A stretch of DNA of 64,000 nt from the NCBI GenBank assembly GCA_026745465.1, contig JACYXH010000812.1, positions 3,036,954 through 3,100,953 of the forward strand, given 5' to 3'. Source of the stretch: Lota lota. Its lineage: Eukaryota > Chordata > Actinopteri > Gadiformes > Lotidae. The notes below the pieces were generated by a model that did not search any database, was not told the origin of the DNA, and worked only from the letters and a program-made list of their open reading frames with translations. A program made the position numbers and the translations under genes. Below are positions 1-20,870 of the stretch, piece after piece; the first letter of the stretch is position 1; every line of letters begins with the position of its first letter.

Positions 1-21
1 AAGGCAGGGTGGGGCTGGTTA

Positions 22-264
22 TTAAACATATGCACACAGACACATTGAGAGGGAGACAGAGAGAAAGAAAGACAGAGAGAGGGAGGGAGAGAGAGAGACA
101 TAGAGAGGGAGAGAGAGAGGGAGGGAGAGAGAGAGGGAGAAAGAAACAGAAGAGATAGAGAGAGTGAGAGACATAGAGCCGGGGAGAGAGCAAGAGAGAG
201 AGGGAGAAAGACAGAGAAGGCGGAGAGAGAGGGAGAAAGGGTGAGACAGAGAGGGAGAGAGAGA

Positions 265-344
<80 letters not shown>
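22..344. repeat. (GA)n-rich tract
   Basis: Imperfect GA/GGGA repeat, pure (GA)n from about 272 to 342. It translates as a Ser-Leu repeat on the minus strand; not a gene. Confidence 0.95.
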
Positions 345-434
345 ACAACGCTGAACATAAGTGAGGGTAGTAAAACCTAATGGGGGACTTGGTGCTCTAT
401 GCTGGCAGAGACGGCCATTTCATGTGGCGACGAT

Positions 435-485
435 GAGGAGGAGGAGGAGGAGGAGGAGGAGGAGGAGGAGGAGGAGGAGGAGGAG
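435..485. repeat. (GAG)n trinucleotide repeat
   Basis: Seventeen or so GAG units. No coding context was found around it. Confidence 0.95.
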
Positions 486-3041
486 AGCAGGAGGACTGGG
501 GAGCAATCAGAGCTAAAAAATAGCCCCAGTACCCGGTCCACATGGCAGGTTAACTAGAGGGCAGGCGAGAGAGCTTTCTGCTGCTCGCACGCCCCTTGGT
601 GACTGAAGAACACCGTCAAAGAAAACAAAAGAAATTCAAGACAGCCGACAATGGCATCTCCACTTTTGAAGGGCAACTTTGAAAGTTGAATGCTGTAGTA
701 TAAGCGTTGTTGCTTCTCGTTGGGGCAGTTAATTAACCAACAACCTCTGCCAATTCCATGGAAATCCCACAATCCCTTGCGGGTGGCTTTGATAAACCCC
801 ATCTATAGAGCTTATAATTGGTTAGAAGAAGGTTCCCTCCCTGACTGAGATGGTTAATAAAGAATGCCATATTTCTTTGAACATTGGAATCAATTTAGCT
901 GCTATGGTTGTGGGATGGGGGATGGGGTATGGGTGGGTGTGTGGGTGGGAGCTATGCAATTCATTAAGCTTAGTGGGTGTAGGTGTGGTTTTGCCATGGC
1001 TTTTTCTTTTGTATTTTTTTCTTTAAAGACCACATGTTATATGTGCAGTGTGCGGTGAACAAACAGTTCACACAGAGTAGCCCCGTAAAAAAAATATATA
1101 TATACGAAAATAAAACAGACCTTAAGAAAACCAGAGGGTTGGAAGATTAATCTGAAAGGAACACTGACACATTTTTATGCCATTTGGGGTTTGTGGTTGT
1201 ATTGGAGTTCACTTGAAGGGTTATAATAGAGGCCTGCAGTATCTCAACCTCTTTATTTTTATGGTTCATAAAACAAACTGATTGGAATCAGAAAGTGTGT
1301 TTTTTAAAGGGGGCAATTTCAGAGTCAAGTATTAAACTTTGTTTTAGATTTTCTCTTCGTTGTACAATCATCTGTGTGGAAGGGATTCATTTGCGTCCTT
1401 TGTATAGTGCTGTATGATAATGTTTCTGGCATACAGGACACTTCTGCATACATACACTATTGCAATTGTAGTTCTTGTCACAATACATCTATGTTGATTA
1501 ACTGAAATATTGGAAGATTTGCTGCAGCTTACTAGGAGAGACGCAGACCACAGGGTGTTTTTTAAAGTTGACAGCCCGTGACCACCAGGGGGAACTGTAG
1601 CAACTATAATTATTCCTAAGGGAATGCATGAACATAATGACTTCAGGGTTAAAAGTACGAAACGCAGTTGAGAAAAACTAACAAAAACTGACCAAACAAT
1701 GCAACTTCGTGTGTGTCCTATAGCTCTGTAAAAAACACACCAGGACAGAAGATTGTCCTGAACAATCAATCAATGGTGCAATTGACTAAGCAAGATTTCG
1801 CCTATGGTCTAGTTTCTAACAAATTCCTTCCTCTTCCTATTTAATTTCAATTAACTATTTGTTCTTAAATTAAATAATGTAAATCCAAATATTTTCTCTT
1901 TAAAGAACAATTTTATTTAATTTCTAGCCATATAAACATAGACTACACAGTTAGACATAAACAGACACGTACTTTATGAAATCTTGAACTTGAATAAGTT
2001 CATCAATCACTTATGTGATTCTTTAGCTATGCTAGAAAAAGCTTTACTGGCAGGCCTACAAAGCTAACTTCTTAGTATTTAGGCTTATAGTCACAGAATG
2101 ATACAACAAAACGTTTCTGCTTTTTGGGGTCACCTTATGTAGGTGAACAGGATCAATAAATGAATATAGTAGCCTATTTTAAAGTTAAATAATGCATTTA
2201 ATGGTGAAAGGTGACAGATAAACACATTTGATATGTTGATCACTAGCTAGTAGGCTACATTAGTAATCTTATTGCACTATTTCACCACTTGAAATAACTG
2301 GCATTTTTGTAGTGTAAGCTCCTTAGTCTACACAGCATTTGGGCAAAAATGGGTCACTGGCATGTTTTTGTGGGTCTCCACATGCCAGGAATACCAATAC
2401 ACTTTAATGAGTCTTTCCCACCTAAGTCTACACTGGTTGCTTCCTGAGCTCAAATGTCTTAAGTCGCTGCTAGAGAAGGGGCTGATAAACTCACATATTA
2501 ACTAATAAATTATGCAAGACATCAGTGCGATAAAGGAGACATACGGTTATGGTTACAGAGACTCACGTGTTTGTGAGAGACAAGTCGTATTTCATATTTC
2601 TAAATGTGATCAAAGCCCAAGCTTGTCACCCATTGCGCTTAGACTGCCCTCTGTTGGTGATAAAGGATAAGGCATGCCAGGCCACAAAGATTAAACCCTG
2701 TGGTATTTTAGACAATGCCAAATAGAAAAAGATTTTTTTCATTCATAACATTCATATACATAATGCTAAAAAATATATAGCAGATGGCAACAGTACAGGG
2801 CAAAGGCTTGTAGCAGTTTGTAGTATAGTATATCCAAGGAAATTAATGTGTGTTGCTTTTAGCATCACATTTTTAGAATACCAGAAATAGATTAACTCTG
2901 TTCAACTATGCTTCTTACTTGTTATATTTATAAAAATATGAATACAAAATGCAGTGAAATGAAGGGCAGATATAAAGCTGTGTGTCAAACAATATTCCAT
3001 TTGGAGAAAAAAACAATAGAAAGGCATCAATTTGACATCAC

Positions 3042-3072
<31 letters not shown>

Positions 3073-3948
3073 CAGTGCACTCTCTATCAGGTTGTAAGCC
3101 TTGCTGGGTGGCTTGTGTGTGTGTGTGATTACGTGATGTGCACACATGCACAGCCCTAGTGTCCATGTGTTCTAATTTGGTCTGTGGAGATGTGTGATGG
3201 AAACAAGGCCACGGCCACATTGCCAATTTTCTATACACTGAGAAAACATGTCTGCTGGAAAGTCAGAGCAAAGGAAACGCTCAGTGATTTGGGGGGCCAA
3301 GAAGCACATGACACCCACCCCAACCTCGACACCTCCTCCTCTTCACCACCTACACGTTGCCATTTGCTGCTTCTTTTTCGACTGGCATCAATACATTAGC
3401 TGCAGATAAAGGATTAAACAGTCAGTCCTTTCAACTGGATGAGATAAGGTTACAGCCACTCAAGAAAGTTATGTGTTTATGCTCAACATACAGCCGTTTT
3501 TATTAAAGCTCACAGCACATGGTTGGGTGTGTACCTCAACCACGTAACAAATGTAACACAGCTGAGAAACAGAAGCTCATCTGGGATTGGTTCATATAGT
3601 GCTCTACAGCTTGACTGAAAACCTGTGGAAGTTATATTGTTTAATGACAGTTGATTCATCCTGCGACTACGAATATAGCTCACCGTCTTTATCATCGTGC
3701 TCACTTGTGCTCACATGTGCGTAAATCGAGTTGGAATATGACTTTAGCAACAAAAAAAAGGCTGACTGCAGAGGCAGTTTGACATCGGTTCATGTGAGCG
3801 CGAACCTGTGTGAGGGGTCTCAGCACGGAGCAGCAGTGGCCAATATAAACACACCCACACACATACAGGCCTACGGAGAGACACACTGGCGTGCTGGGGA
3901 GGAAGGAGGAGCTGATGACACAAAGTGATGTGATGGATACTGTGGGTT

Positions 3949-4025
<77 letters not shown>

Positions 4026-5083
4026 CAGGGGGAGGGAATTAAGGGAAGGCCAGGGGAATGGGAGAAGACGGAAAGAGGGAGGGGGTATACCACCCACTAA
4101 GGCAATTGCCCAGTAGGTTATAGGGAGGTGGGGGCCGTTCACAAGAAACAGTTGTGGCCTCCTCCCGGGGCCCTCACACCGAGCAGCCTGGGCCACCCAG
4201 TCATCTGGAGACAGAACCCCCACCCCAAAACCAGCCAATCCCGTGTCTGTGGGTATGGGGGGGTTACCACCCCGAGGCGACATTTGTTTATTTTTATCTG
4301 TGGCGATGGAGTGTGAGCAGAGGGATGGAAGGGTGGTGGTGGGTGAGATGGATGGGGATTGTTTGTCACAAGCTGTTTATTAGATCTTTGATTTGCCACG
4401 TGTCAATAATTCCTTCACTTGGCGACGCAGGTGTGTGTATACACATATAAAAATCTTGTGTATAAAGTGAAGGAGCCCTGGCAGGCCCGAGAGGATGACT
4501 GCGGTTGTAGCGTGCAGAGGCCTCCCACACTGAGGCCAAGTTTCAACTGCAGCCTGGGTCATTCTCCAGCTGTCTGTGCGTGCTGATGTCATGGTGGGGG
4601 ATTGGCTGGCTGGTGGTATGAGGGACAGAAGGTGCATGTGGATAAACAAACAAATCCAAGTTTCCAGCGGTCAACACACTGTAAAAGGAGCATTTAGAAG
4701 TTATTTGTCCGTAGAGGGTCGTGGGAAGTCATTATGGGCCATGTAAAAATGTAGTATTGGTACTCGTCTAAATAAGAAACCCTGCAAAACGACTATATTA
4801 CAAAACAGACAGGTTTGCACAAGCAATTCATCTGGATTAATTTATTTAATGTTTAATTCATTTATTTACCACAGTGAAGTATGCATTGATTGATTAAAGT
4901 TACATGAAGGAGATTCATGTGGACGCAGCCTGCTTGAACGAATACATTTCTTATTAGACTAAGATTATATGCCTTTATAGTCTTACTTTAAATATAGAAA
5001 CATGAATACAAACCTTTTCTTTAAAAACACAATTTCACATAAAAGAATTACCTTAATTTTATTTTCCATTTAACAAATAAAAC
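486..5083. other. Region downstream of kif2c without a recognised gene
   Basis: Mostly unique AT-rich sequence. A (CT)n patch lies at 3044-3073 and a pure (GA)n at 3953-4021. No exon with protein similarity, RNA gene or mobile element was recognised on either strand. Confidence 0.55.
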
Positions 5084-5089
5084 TTTATT
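5084..5089 (-). terminator. Polyadenylation signal of kif2c
   Basis: AATAAA on the minus strand, about 60 bases past the stop codon at 5150-5152. It supports the small last exon at 5150-5220 and implies a very short 3' UTR. The cleavage site is not determined. Confidence 0.6.
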
Positions 5090-5149
5090 ACGACAAAATA
5101 TCCATAAAACTAACAGTGTGAAAACATCAAGACAAGAAAAGTGCTTTCT

Positions 5150-13433
<8,284 letters not shown>

Positions 13434-14789
13434 GGATGTATAAGAGAGTTCGACAGAGTACCAAAATATAGCTAACTTTTCCAAACGAAATTTTCCAAAC
13501 GAAAATCTGCACCGCCAAAGGTTTAAATTTGTGTTGGTTCCGGTAATGCGAGGATTTGATTGGATGAATCCTACTCTTCGTTGTTTTTCACTTAGCATAG
13601 GCTCATATTTTGTTGTGTCGCCATCTACTGGATGAATAAGTTACATTATTGAAACTATCAACCAATACACAATGTTCAGAACTATACCCGGCTGAAATTA
13701 TGAATATATACCTATCATAATATTAAATGTTGTCATTGTTATTATATTGCATATTACAGGTAGGCTATTATGTATTATTATGATAATTATTATTATTGTT
13801 ATCATCATCATCATCATTATTATTAGTATTATCATTATGTTATAAGCAGAATTACTATTGACATCAGAGCTAGGTGGATCACATTGGCACACATTCGCAT
13901 GTTAATTCAGGGTGTAAATTAAGTCATTCAGGCAATAACACTTTAGAAGGTTGCAGTTATAAACAAAAAAAAGTATGAGTCTATTGGGCCCAGAATGTAC
14001 CTTGTATATACAAATTCAAACATAATGTTACACTGTGTGTGTATGTGGGGAGAGGCTGATTGGTGTGTATATTTGAGGGAAGTGTGCATGATAGAAGATA
14101 GTTGGCTAAGTCATTTTGAAGAGAGGTAAGGGGTGGGTGTATAGTGTTTACCTTAAGACTCTACTACAGTTTTGATATGTTGCTGTGGGAAATGGGCTTT
14201 AAGGGAGATGACAGTTGGGAGATGGAGAGAGAAGTAGAGGAGTTAAGAAGGTTCGGCGAAGGTGGATTGTTTTGAGATTGGACCATGGATTGGACATTTT
14301 AACTTCAGGGTTAGCTGTCGATACCTGGCAGGGAATACATGATTGTTATTAATTTGATCAAAATCCCTCTGTCCTTCATTCGTCTATATCTGGTCAGACA
14401 CCGTCCAGTGGTACAACAATTTGACTTAATACCTCCGGAACGTCATAAATAATAATTAGTCAGAAAACCTCATTTATTGTAAAAAGAAATAATAAAATAG
14501 ACTCAGACACTGCATCTAAATACACAATTATCAGCTAATGCAGAAGTTATTAAGATGATTGTTGAATTAATTAAAAGGAAGTGTATCTTTAAATGATTGT
14601 TAGTACTACACAATGTCTCATAACAGTTTTTGAATACATTGAAAACGATCAATTTAACGATATAAACACGCCATGTACCGGTACTCCAAAACAGCAGGAG
14701 GCAATATTTTGTGTTTCCCGGTCTACGTCTCAGCTCGAGCTACGAGAGAGCAAGAAAGTCAGGTTGGTGACCAAGCTCGGTGAGACGGA
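13434..14789. promoter_or_regulatory. Head-to-head intergenic region of kif2c and selenot
   Basis: The 1.36 kb between the two divergent start codons. Near kif2c, read on its strand, there is a CCAAT-type box (13558-13563), a TTTAAA element of the kind listed as a variant CHR (13522-13527) and TTTGGCGG, an E2F-like site (13512-13519). That combination suits a G2/M gene, but it is motif matching only. The middle holds an imperfect ATT/ATC trinucleotide patch (13770-13840) and AT-rich sequence. No TATA box is obvious on the selenot side. Confidence 0.4.
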
Positions 14790-15425
14790 ATGGCGAGTAG
14801 GTGGCTTCGATTTTCCCTCCTTTTCATGGGAGTTTTCTCCCTTTACTGTGCAACGTCGGCTGACAACAGTGGCGTAAAAAAGATGAAGATGCAATTTGCC
14901 ACAGGACCGCTTCTTAAATTTCAAATCTGGTGAGAAAGACTGAAAATAATGGAGGGGGAAATAACAGCTACGCTCAGAGCTGTGCTAAGTGGATTAGAGT
15001 GTTATAGGCCGGAAATTAACTACTCTATACTATCTCAATCTTGACAGCACCTTTTAGAAGTTACTAATCATTTTATTATGTCTACTATATGTTTTAATGC
15101 AAGCCTGTAAATGTTGATACCCTATTCGTATATTACAACATGTACCCTAGCTCTTGTTTTTGAAAAAATCCTGTTGAAACATGGCCCCGTTTCCGCCGAC
15201 TTCCACCAGATTAATGCAATGATTGATTTCTCCTTGCTGAACCCATTCAAACCAAAGGCTGATCGCAGCGCTACAAACCTCGGGACAACTCTGCGTCTCC
15301 TTTGATTCGTCAGAAAGTCATGTCAGGACCAAAGTCATTACATTAGTAGTAAAAACAAAATATCTAAATGATGCTATTCCACCATTGTTTTGTGTTTATG
15401 CTTTTTCAGATAAATCGTGTTTGTT

Positions 15426-15481
<56 letters not shown>

Positions 15482-18400
15482 GGGGGGTGCTTAATTAACG
15501 AACAGTCGCAGAAAAGTAATCGTCTAAAGACATTGGACATTGGAATGTACCTGTTACAATGAGAGTTGACCCTGCCTTGGTCATCCTTCTGACTACTTGC
15601 TTACTAAAAAAAAATTCTGTTCCAACAGCATTTCCTGAGGGTATAAGCGGGTGTTTGAGGAATACACGCAGGCCTTGAACCAGCGGTATCCGGACATCCG
15701 CATTGAGGCAGAGAACTACCTTCCGATGCCCCTCTATCGGTAAGACAGAGACACCTTATCCACCCCCTGTTAAGGACTCTGGCCTAGAAAAGGCTTCTCC
15801 GAGAATGTATCTCCTGTATACATCTGATGTACTCAACACAAGAGGAAATAGGCTTTTCAATAAGTCCTGCACGAATTCTAAACACATTTTTGTCATTTAA
15901 AAAATTCTAAATTATTTACTTATAAACAGCTAACTACCTAAGATTTTAGATTTCAAACCAGGCATGGGCCCATTAATGCAACAAATGTGCCGGGCTCAGA
16001 CAGCACATGTACCAGCTTGGGTAGAGTAGGGCTTGTTAAAAAAAATCATATTGGCCAGATCTTAGCTCTCTGATCTAAAATACGTATCTTGTGATTTAAT
16101 ACACAGGAAGACTAGGGGCAAAACAAAAAATCCTGAGCCACTGCTCAGTGTATGCAATAATATGTTGATACATGCACAACTTTATCACTTTATTTTTTTA
16201 TTCCGATTTTTAGTATGTACATAAATCATGGGGGGTAGGCTGTAGTTTGGTCTGTTGCTTTTCTACTCCCAGGTGTTTTGAAGACTTGCTTTAGAAGTGT
16301 CATTAGGGCTCTCAGGTCCTCATCAAATGAACTGCTAATAAACCCACCAGGGAATAGCTATAAGGCAACAGGACCCTTCGGAGTAACACCAGGATGGAGA
16401 ACGTTCCATGTACACACGCTGTTGTGAACTAAACAGGTTTTTTTTAACCCTCATTCGTGGCACCAGTTTGGTATGGTTTAACGTCAAGGAGCCCAGCCGC
16501 ATACTTATGAATAATGAAATTTGATTTGGCTGTTGTCGTAGGTTAATAAGCTACAACCCCGTTTTCACTAATTAGCTTGTGGCGTTGATTTGACGAAAAC
16601 GTTAATGTAAATAATGGGATGATGAGCAACACCACAGGCAATTTCTACAGGATTTCGAACATATCTCTCACTAACACATTTGAAACTAAAGTGTGGTTTT
16701 AGCTCTTGACAACAACAGGGAGTAATTCTCATGGGGGATGCAGTCTTTCTCATGAGCCCTACTTCCTATTTTAAGAAATGCTCCAGCTTTCCTACTGGCT
16801 TTGTAGTACACATTATACAATAATTACCACCTGCATTTAGCTGTGGCAGTACCATCAGACGTATTGAAATGCTTTTAGTTGTGCTGTGCATAATAATGAA
16901 ATAAGAAGCTGTGAAGGTAGTTCTACTACCTATTATGAAATCTCCTTATATATCCTTAAGGAACTGAGTTATGTCTATATCAGAGTTCTGCAAACTGATC
17001 TGGCCCACAGTGCTGCCACCCTTTCTGCAATGTAATGATACAGCCACTGTGCCTGTTAACCCAACCATATGATTTCAGCATTACTGAATTCCAGGTTGGT
17101 GCAAATTATAAAGTGAAAAATGTCCGGTTAGCCAAAATAAACACCAGTCATTCTTTAACTTTAGGTTGTGAGAGAACACTGAACTAACGTCTGACCTATA
17201 CAAATGTTTGTCGTCATTTAGTTTGGGTGTTTAATGTGCATTAAGAAAACTTAATTTGACTGATAAGGAGGGGGATATTTTCACTAATTGTTTTCATATT
17301 GCATACTAAATATGTTGTCGGTCTTATTGTATTCTCCTCAGACACATTGCTACATTCCTGTCCACATTCAAGCTAGTGGTGATTGGGCTTATTATCATCG
17401 GTAAAGACCCCTTCGCTCTCTTGGGTATGCAAGCCCCGGGCGTCTGGACTTGGGGACAGGATAATAAGGTAGGAATAAGGCTTACCTGGAGGTCTACATG
17501 GCATCAGCGTCGGTGCACATTTCAATGAAATGTGATTGCTATTGGAGTAGTTGAAATATTGGACAAATGTGAATTTAATACAATTGTTGCACATGTGCAT
17601 AATCCTTGTTTCTGACTATGTATGCACCTCCTGTCCACCACACAGGTTTATGGGCATTTATGTTTGCTGCTTGTGTGCCAATAGTAAACGTACTACATAC
17701 TTTGCTGAATATGTGTCCGCACACACATTAAATGCATCCTTGGTATAATGGATTTACCTATGAAGCTATTTCCTACTGATGTAGTTTGTTTTGAAAGAGC
17801 AACATAAGGGCCAATGGTAGCCTTGCAATCAGTGGATCTTTACCTTTTTGTAAATTGTGTTTCAGATATATGCCTGCATGATGGTGTTTTTCTTCAGCAA
17901 TATGATTGAAAACCAGATGATGTCAACAGGAGCCTTTGAAATCACGTTGAATGGTGAGCCTTTCTTTAATGGTACAGCTTTTTCTTACCCAATGTCTTTT
18001 TACAGAAGAATGGATCAATGCTGTGTTTTTTGTGTGTCTACATCAGCAAACCATTTATTCTATGTGGTACAAGAAAACTTATTTTATGCATGATTTCTAG
18101 GGCTGTAGTCAACCAAATAAAATCTTGGTCGACATTCAACCAAGTGTACGACCAATCGATTGGTGGTTGGGGAAAGAATATATAATAAAAAAAAATAGGC
18201 ATGTTATCTCTAACTTAATCGGCCACAGTGCACTCTACCTGCTAGCCTAAAAATCACGTAAGTGCTGTTTGAAGAAGGTCAGTTGGTTTCAGAGCCACTG
18301 GTCCGAGTCCGACTCGGTTACGGCAGAGCTTCAATATGAACACACCGGACGAGCCACGGCGCGCCACAACTGGCAGCGTTGCGTAGTATATAGACGACAC

Positions 18401-20134
18401 ACGTCTGAAGATTTGATTTTAGGGTTTGTTCTGTGTTTAACATAATTGGTCCCAATGGATGGCGCTGTGATTTGTGCTAAGGTGCCAATTCTGATATGTT
18501 CACACTCAAAGCCTGTTGAGCGTTAAACAAGAGAGTTGACGGAGAATCGCAGACAACATGAAAGAATAATGCCGTACAATTTTAGATGATATGCCTATAT
18601 ACACTGCTCAAAAAAATAAAGGGAACACTAAAATAACACATCCTAGATCTGAATGAATGAAATAATCGAATTAAAACCTTTTTCTTTACATAGTTGAATG
18701 TGCTGACAACAAAATCACACAAACATTATCAATGGATAACCTGCTTTCATCTGTGAAGAGCACAGGGCGCCAGTGGCGAATTTGCCAATCTTGGTGTTCT
18801 CTGGCAAATGCCAAACGTCCTGCACGGTGTTGGGCTGTAAGCACAACCCCCACCTGTGGACGTCGGGCCCTCATACCACCCTCATGGAGTCTGTTTCTGA
18901 CCGTTTGAGCATGCACATTTGTGGCCTGCTGGAGGTCATTTTGCAGGGCTCTGGCAGTGCTCCTCCTTGCACAAAGGCGGAGGTAGCGGTCCTGCTGCTG
19001 GGTTGTTGCCCTCCTACTGCCTTCTCCACGTCTCCTGATGTATTGGCCTGTCTCCTGGTAGCGCCTCCATGCTCTGGACACTACGCTGACAGACACAGCA
19101 AACCTTCTTGCCACGGCTCACATTGATGTGCCATCCTGGATGAGCTGCACTACCTGAGCCACTTGTGTGGGTTGTAGACTCCGTCTCATGCTACCACTAG
19201 AGTGAAAGCACCGCCAGCATTCAAAAGTGACCAAAACATCAGCCAGGAAGCATAGGAACTGAGAAGTGGTCTGTGGTCACCACCTGCAGAACCACTCCTT
19301 TATTGGGGGTGTCTTGCTAATTGCCTATAATTTCCACCTGTTGTCTATTCCATTTGCACAACAGCATGTGAAATTTATTGTCAATCAGTGTTGCTTCCTA
19401 AGTGGACAGTTTGATTTCACAGAAGTGTGATTGACTTGGAGTTACATTGTGTTGTTTAAGTGTTCCCTTTATTTTTTTGAGCAGTGTACTTTTACTTACT
19501 TTACACTGTACATACTTTTTTGTCGTCCTTTTTAACCAAATGCTGGCAGACCGACTACTTCTTTGGTATCAATTAGTTGGAGCTGAGTAAATGTTCAGTA
19601 AGTTACGACTAGCACTCTTCCTTAAGTTGGGCAAGTTCAAAGTTGTGAAACTGGGGTATTTTGACCTCCTGCTTATAAGTCTTATAGTCTATCAAACCAT
19701 ATGATTATTACAACTGAAACTTCGGACCCTTCAATATAATTTTTATTCATAATTATTGTTATTTCCAACACAATAAAGCCTTTCACTCAAAAATAAAGCA
19801 CATCGGTCTGTCTGCACATGTCCCTCCCGCCCCTGAAAAAAAAGGATTAAGAAGCACTATTTCCCGTATGAAAGTAACACCAACAATTGTCAGACTAATG
19901 AGAATTTGGTCGAACAAGTGCATAGGGACCATCCAACCGACCAGAACTTGACAGCCCTAATTATTTTGAAGTTGGTAGTGTTTTGAATGTCTGTTTTGGA
20001 TCCCCACAGACGTGCCAGTGTGGTCTAAGCTGGAGTCTGGTCACCTGCCCTCCATGCAGCAGCTGGTGCAGATCCTGGAGAATGAGATGAAGATGAACGT
20101 GCACATGGACACACTGTCGCCGCACCGCTCTTAG
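14790..20134 (+). CDS. selenot: Selenoprotein T, with in-frame TGA read as selenocysteine (5 coding exons)
   Basis: Thioredoxin-like selenoprotein of the ER membrane, involved in redox and calcium homeostasis. Coding exons: 14790-14929, 15629-15739, 17342-17468, 17866-17953, 20010-20134 (stop TAG 20132-20134). Joined they give 196 residues against 195 in human. Seen: a hydrophobic signal peptide (about residues 1-24), the block [15 protein letters not shown], the redox motif C47-I-S-U50 with TGA at 15636-15638, a hydrophobic stretch around [12 protein letters not shown], and the conserved end [11 protein letters not shown]. The Cys codon of the redox motif is split by intron 1 (TG at 14928-14929, C at 15629). 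Fish have several selenot paralogues and I cannot say which this is. The TGA would be misread as a stop by ordinary gene callers. Confidence 0.96.
15430..15487 (+). repeat. (GT)n followed by a 23-base G run in selenot intron 1
   Basis: Pure GT repeat to 15464, then 23 consecutive G (15465-15487). The rest of intron 1 (14930-15628) is unique sequence with no other feature seen. Intron 2 (15740-17341) and intron 3 (17469-17865) also show nothing recognisable. Confidence 0.95.
18602..19486 (-). mobile_element. Tc1/mariner element with internal deletion, nested in the hAT-like element
   Basis: Terminal inverted repeats CACTGCTCAAAAAAATAAAG at the left and the reverse complement at the right end, flanked by TA on both sides (18600-18601, 19487-19488), the Tc1 target duplication. 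On the minus strand 18686-19114 encodes the N-terminal part of a Tc1 transposase: DNA-binding helices, then the block ending [10 protein letters not shown]. After the second catalytic Asp region the reading frame jumps into the element's far end, so the C-terminal catalytic part is missing. At 885 bp, against about 1.6 kb for full Tc1 elements, it cannot mobilise itself. Confidence 0.9.
18686..19114 (-). pseudogene. Truncated Tc1 transposase
   Basis: 142 codons resembling the N-terminal half of fish Tc1 transposases: [20 protein letters not shown] (helix-turn-helix region), the segment [20 protein letters not shown], and FTDES holding one DDE-type Asp. The last 17 or so codons come from the 3' end of the element through the internal deletion. 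The rest of the catalytic core is absent, so it is not expected to be active. Confidence 0.85.
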
Positions 20135-20330
20135 CCACACCCCTCAGCGGCCAGAGCCACGGACCCCTCCATGCAAGTGTACACACACACATTCACTCAC
20201 TCGTGTGGCAACCATGCCTTAAAAGTAGTTTTTGTTCCCCTTCTAATTGTGAATTTAAATTTGAATATGTAACTTATTTGAACTAAGTCCAACATTTGCT
20301 ATTCCAGGTTTGAGGTGGGTTTCTCGTCGG

Positions 20331-20416
20331 GCTGTGAAGTGTTGTTTTATGAAGGTCTGCGCTGAAGGCAGGAATACTGCAAGCACAGACTGGATGTCCC
20401 CCATCACTCCTCACTA
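20331..20416 (+). promoter_or_regulatory. SECIS element (type II) of selenot
   Basis: The stem-loop in the 3' UTR that directs Sec insertion at the upstream TGA. Core: ATGA at 20349-20352, unpaired AA at 20365-20366 exactly 12 bases later, and the partner GA at 20393-20394. GTCTG (20355-20359) pairs with CAGAC (20386-20390). A small apical stem GCAG/CTGC above the AA makes it type II. The lower helix is supported by GTGA and GTG (20334-20341) facing CACT and TCAC (20405-20414). It lies about 215 bases past the stop codon. Confidence 0.88.
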
Positions 20417-20475
20417 CGCCCTTAAGAGACGCCTTGCCCCTGATGCCAGAGTGGTATTCGTGGCAACCACGCCAT

Positions 20476-20498
20476 CCCCCCCCCCCCCCCCCCCCCCC
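20476..20498 (+). repeat. 23-base C run in selenot 3' UTR
   Basis: Uninterrupted C run just downstream of the SECIS and before the first polyadenylation signal. Confidence 0.95.
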
Positions 20499-20580
20499 GC
20501 TCTTCCCTTCCCTCCCCTGCTCTTCCCTCCCGTCGTCATGTTGTACTAGTGATATTACTGCAGAGTTAATCTTCCGGCGC

Positions 20581-20586
20581 AATAAA
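20581..20586 (+). terminator. Proximal polyadenylation signal of selenot
   Basis: AATAAA downstream of the SECIS. Use of this site would still keep the SECIS in the mRNA. Confidence 0.5.
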
Positions 20587-20864
20587 CCATCGATTTGGCG
20601 CCTATAGCATCCCATGGAGATCGGTGGTTGAGCAAGTTAATTTAACAAAAATTCTAACTGTCAAATGACTGATCCATGTATCATCATTTGTACCTTCTTT
20701 TTTTTAACATGTAATTATTATTTTTTTCTAAATTAAACTAGGTTCTTACAGGAAAGACATCTCCAATTCAAACTAATTATGACAAAAATAACATTGGAAA
20801 TTGTTTTCTTGTTTTGATCTGTGAATTCTGTTTTATATATTTGCATAACTCTTAAGATGTTGAC

Positions 20865-20870
20865 AATAAA
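20865..20870 (+). terminator. Distal polyadenylation signal of selenot
   Basis: AATAAA in an AT-rich context, followed by GT-rich sequence. This is the likely main 3' end. From here to the erich6 stop (21754) nothing else is recognised. Confidence 0.6.

Larger units (their letters stand above)
18098..19959. mobile_element. hAT-like non-autonomous element in selenot intron 4, interrupted by a Tc1 element
   Basis: It begins TAGGGCTGTAGTC and ends with the inverted GACAGCCCTA, the terminal pattern of hAT miniature elements frequent in fish. The flanking eight bases (18090-18097 and 19960-19967) agree at six positions, consistent with an aged 8-bp target duplication. There is no transposase of its own. 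The outer element spans about 1 kb once the nested Tc1 copy is removed. Confidence 0.65.

Noticed and set aside
22..348. Ser-Leu repeat frame on the minus strand
   Set aside because: Translation of a (GA)n tract.
15636..15638. TGA as a nonsense mutation making selenot a pseudogene
   Set aside because: The position is the known Sec site, and an intact SECIS is present; all other codons and splice sites are sound.
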